Below are positions 32,038-34,712 of a stretch of DNA of 34,712 nucleotides, piece after piece. Where the stretch lies: the NCBI GenBank assembly GCA_015222725.1, contig JADFVW010000024.1, forward strand, positions 1 through 34,712. The letters are read 5' to 3'. The position numbers were made by a program, and so were the translations under genes. The DNA is from Pseudomonadota bacterium (lineage in GTDB: Bacteria > Pseudomonadota > Gammaproteobacteria > Pseudomonadales > Halieaceae). Position 1 is the stretch's first letter, and each line of letters opens with the position of its first letter. The notes beneath the pieces are model-generated. The model ran no database searches, was not told the origin of the DNA, and saw only the letters and a program-made list of their open reading frames with translations.

Positions 32038-34712
32038 ATGAAAAACTCACTAAACACCGTAATGTTAAGGCCGTTGTTTGCCGTCACCGTTGTGTTGGCG
32101 TGCACAAACCCCCTGCTGGCTGGCGATCAGGACTGGACATACAGCTACAACGCAAACGGCCAGGTACTGAGCGCCAACGGGCCACGCGTAGACGTAAATG
32201 ACCTAACTCAGTACAGCTATGATGTGGCCGGTAACAGAACAAAGGTCACCAGCGCCCTGGGCCATACCGTCTTCATGCAAAACTATAACAAGCGGGGGCA
32301 GGCGGGCCTGGTCCGGGATGTCAACGGCGTCGAGACCGTATTGGTCTACCACCGCCGGGGCTGGTTGCTGTCCAGTACTGTTAAAGACCCCGGCGGCAGC
32401 GCTTCACACGATGCAAGCACCCATTATACCTATGACAACGAGGGCCAGCTGCGCAGTACAACTCTGCCAAATGGCACGGTGCTAAGCAACGAATACGACG
32501 CGGCCCACCGGCTTATTGCCGTCAGTAATAATTCCGGGGAGCGTATCGACTACGTGCTGGATTCCGCCGGCAACCGCCTTGAAGAAATCACCGGTACCGC
32601 GTCACTGGGTATTACCAAGAGCCTGACCATGGCCTACGATGAGCTGAATCGCCTCATTCTACTCACCGGCGCTGGTGGCCAAACAACGAGCTATACCTAC
32701 GACAGCAATGGCAACCGAGTTTCCACTACCGACGGCAATACCAATACCGCCGTGCAGAACCACGATGCACTGGACAGGTTAGCCAGCGCCCTGGCACCAC
32801 TTAACCACTCTGTCAGCTATTTAAATGATGAACAGGGGAACCTGGTCCAGGTCACCGACCCCAAAGGGCTGGTCACCGCCTACAACTATGACGGCCTGAA
32901 TAATCTCGTTCAACTTACAAGCCCGGATACCGGCATCACTAACTACACATACGACCAGGCCAATAATCGGCTGAGCCAGACAGATGCAAACGGCGTAAGC
33001 GCTACCTTTTCCTACGATGCCCTGAATCGCGTAACGAGCACCAGCTACCCCAACTCAAATCTGGACATCATTTACAGCTATGATGAAGGAAGCTACGGCA
33101 AGGGACGATTGACATCTGTGACCGATACCAGTGGCACCACCTTGCTGGAGTACGACCACAGGGGCAATGTCATCTATCGAGGCCTGGACATCGGCGACAG
33201 TAGCTTTGGCGTTAGCTATCTCTACAACACCAGCGACCAACTCATACAGCTTACCTACCCCAGCGGACGCGTAGTGGACTACACGCGGGGGTCTAAAGGA
33301 TTAATCACTAGCGCCAGCACCACGACTGCCTCGGGCAACCAGGTTTTGGCCAGCAACGCCGACTACCTCCCCTTCGGCCCAATGACTGCACTCAACTACG
33401 GCAATGGCATCCAGCAATCTGGCATCTACGACCTGGATTACCGACTCACCACGCTCACCCACGCAGGCATTCGAGACAGACAATACGGCTATGACAATGC
33501 CGACAACATAATTGCTATCAACGACAATCTGGGTGGTGGGGCCGACCAGGTCTTCGCCTACGATGCACTCAACCGTCTCGGCACAGCTACGGGTGCCTAT
33601 GGCAACCTGAGTTATACCTATGATGAAAACGGCAATCGGCTCAGCTACACCTCCAGCAATGGTGTCGACACGTACACCTACGATGCCAATAGCCATCGCT
33701 TGTTGGGCACAAACAACTGGACCTATGAATACGACAGCAACGGTAACCAGACCGCAAAGTTGAACAGCGGCGATGGCCTGCTCTATATTTATGATGACCA
33801 CAACCGCATGGTTGAAGTTATCAATCGCAACACTGTCGTCTCCGGAAAAGGTGGAAAGAAAGTAAGCGAACAGATCGATACATCTCTCGCGAAATATACT
33901 TATAACGCAAGGGGTCAACGCGCACGAAAAATAACACTCCGGCAGACCATGTACTACGTCTACGGACAAAGCGGCTTACTTCTCGCAGAAGTTGACGACA
34001 GTGGTGCCACCCACCGGGAATACATATACCTGAATGGCCAGCCACTGGCAGCAGCCCACTACACCTTTGATCAGGACCCGGAAACATCGGGAGCAGAAAC
34101 CATCATGGATGACGGGGGGCCAGGTACAGGCAGCACAGGTAGCTGGGTCAATACCCGGAAAAAGGGTGCTTACAATAATTACTACAGCCTCTCTAACAAT
34201 ACCGGGAATACCTACCGTTTCACGCCAAGTGGACTAAATAATGCGAGGTACGAAGTCTATGGTTGGTGGCCGCGCACCAACAAGAACAACAAAACGGCGC
34301 AGTTCACTATCGCCCACAACGGCCAGACCAGCACAACGGTTCACAACCAAAGCACATCCGGAAAACAATGGATTCTGCTGGGCATCTACCGTTTCAGCGG
34401 TGATGGCTCCGAATACATCGAACTCTCAGACCTGGGCGGTAAAACCGCTGCTGATGGCATTCGCCTGATCGAGAAAATTCCTGCCCCACCACCAACTATC
34501 ACCACTGAGCTATACTATATTCACAACGACCATTTGGGCACACCGCAAGTTTTCACAAACCAATCACAGGCTGTCGTCTGGAGCGCAAACTACAAACCAT
34601 TTGGGGAGGTTGCTGTTAGTATCGGGAGTATAGTTAATAACCTCAGGTTTCCTGGGCAGTATTTTGATGAGGAGTCGGGATTGCACCAAAATTATTTCAG
34701 GGATTATGATCC
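32038..34712 (+). CDS. secreted RHS-repeat protein, C-terminal half (runs off window)
   Basis: The frame is open from the ATG at 32038 to the window end (891 codons, 3' incomplete). AAGGA precedes the start. The N-terminus is a new signal peptide (PLFAVTVVLACTNPLLA, then GDQDW); VLAC could also act as a lipobox. Many YD repeats follow (YSYNANGQVLSANGPRVD, YTYDSNGNRVSTTDGNTN and others). Residues about 699-815 are a golvesin-like domain (GSWVNTRKKGAYNNYYSL to GKTAADGIRLIEK). The RHS core begins YYIHNDHLGTPQVF (residue 826) and reaches RFPGQYFDEESGLHQNYFRD at the edge. The variable effector tip would lie just beyond. The first mature residues fit directly on the end of the preceding protein, as if one RHS polypeptide had been split. 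Confidence 0.9.
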   Translation, partial: MKNSLNTVMLRPLFAVTVVLACTNPLLAGDQDWTYSYNANGQVLSANGPRVDVNDLTQYSYDVAGNRTKVTSALGHTVFMQNYNKRGQAGLVRDVNGVETVLVYHRRGWLLSSTVKDPGGSASHDASTHYTYDNEGQLRSTTLPNGTVLSNEYDAAHRLIAVSNNSGERIDYVLDSAGNRLEEITGTASLGITKSLTMAYDELNRLILLTGAGGQTTSYTYDSNGNRVSTTDGNTNTAVQNHDALDRLASALAPLNHSVSYLNDEQGNLVQVTDPKGLVTAYNYDGLNNLVQLTSPDTGITNYTYDQANNRLSQTDANGVSATFSYDALNRVTSTSYPNSNLDIIYSYDEGSYGKGRLTSVTDTSGTTLLEYDHRGNVIYRGLDIGDSSFGVSYLYNTSDQLIQLTYPSGRVVDYTRGSKGLITSASTTTASGNQVLASNADYLPFGPMTALNYGNGIQQSGIYDLDYRLTTLTHAGIRDRQYGYDNADNIIAINDNLGGGADQVFAYDALNRLGTATGAYGNLSYTYDENGNRLSYTSSNGVDTYTYDANSHRLLGTNNWTYEYDSNGNQTAKLNSGDGLLYIYDDHNRMVEVINRNTVVSGKGGKKVSEQIDTSLAKYTYNARGQRARKITLRQTMYYVYGQSGLLLAEVDDSGATHREYIYLNGQPLAAAHYTFDQDPETSGAETIMDDGGPGTGSTGSWVNTRKKGAYNNYYSLSNNTGNTYRFTPSGLNNARYEVYGWWPRTNKNNKTAQFTIAHNGQTSTTVHNQSTSGKQWILLGIYRFSGDGSEYIELSDLGGKTAADGIRLIEKIPAPPPTITTELYYIHNDHLGTPQVFTNQSQAVVWSANYKPFGEVAVSIGSIVNNLRFPGQYFDEESGLHQNYFRDYD

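Noticed and set aside
1-34712. CRISPR arrays, rRNA, intact insertion sequences, phage genes
   Set aside because: No regular spaced repeats, no rRNA-like sequence and no transposase or phage structural motifs were seen on either strand.

Overview
The window looks like chromosome of an aerobic, probably marine gammaproteobacterium with a lipid- and hydrocarbon-oriented lifestyle. The signs are an AlkB alkane hydroxylase locus, two large TonB-dependent receptors, a TPR-sulfotransferase fused protein, glutaryl-CoA catabolism and many one-component regulators. A Cellvibrionales/Halieaceae-like host is my guess from this gene mix; no rRNA or other phylogenetic marker is present.

Left part (1-12.1 kb): an alkane oxidation operon on the minus strand (alkB, rubredoxin, OmpW/AlkL-like porin) lies divergent from an AraC-type regulator. 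A MarR regulator and a small secreted protein follow, again divergent around a palindrome. Next come a penicillin-acylase-family Ntn hydrolase and a TonB-dependent receptor, separated by a long inverted-repeat element. They are divergent from a PadR regulator across two matching operator-like palindromes. An M48 lipoprotein protease, a YggN-like (DUF2884) periplasmic protein and a small DUF4345-like membrane protein complete this part.

Middle (12.1-25.5 kb): glutaryl-CoA dehydrogenase and a class III CoA-transferase form a minus-strand operon divergent from a LysR regulator. A LuxR-type regulator converges on a PuuB-like FAD amine/amino-acid oxidase, whose start overlaps what looks like a truncated cupin gene. 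A TetR gene sits downstream of a large perfect palindrome and is tightly coupled to a TPR-sulfotransferase, followed by a second TonB-dependent receptor with a good intrinsic terminator. A Na+/phosphate cotransporter with a PhoU-like domain overlaps a small coiled-coil protein.

Right part (25.5-34.7 kb): this looks like accessory DNA. A decayed M20 peptidase gene borders a visibly more AT-rich pair encoding an unassigned glycyl radical enzyme and its radical-SAM activase (4-base overlap), an oxygen-sensitive system that is unexpected beside oxygen-dependent AlkB. About 0.7 kb of decayed DNA follows. Then come two consecutive secreted RHS/YD-repeat proteins that read like one ancestral RHS polypeptide split in two, each half with its own Shine-Dalgarno and signal peptide. 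The second carries a golvesin-like domain immediately before the RHS core and runs off the window just where the variable C-terminal tip would begin.

Most promising for follow-up: the split RHS with inserted golvesin domain, the orphan glycyl radical enzyme, the PadR- and TetR-associated receptor loci with their palindromes, and the long inverted repeat at 6775-6950.
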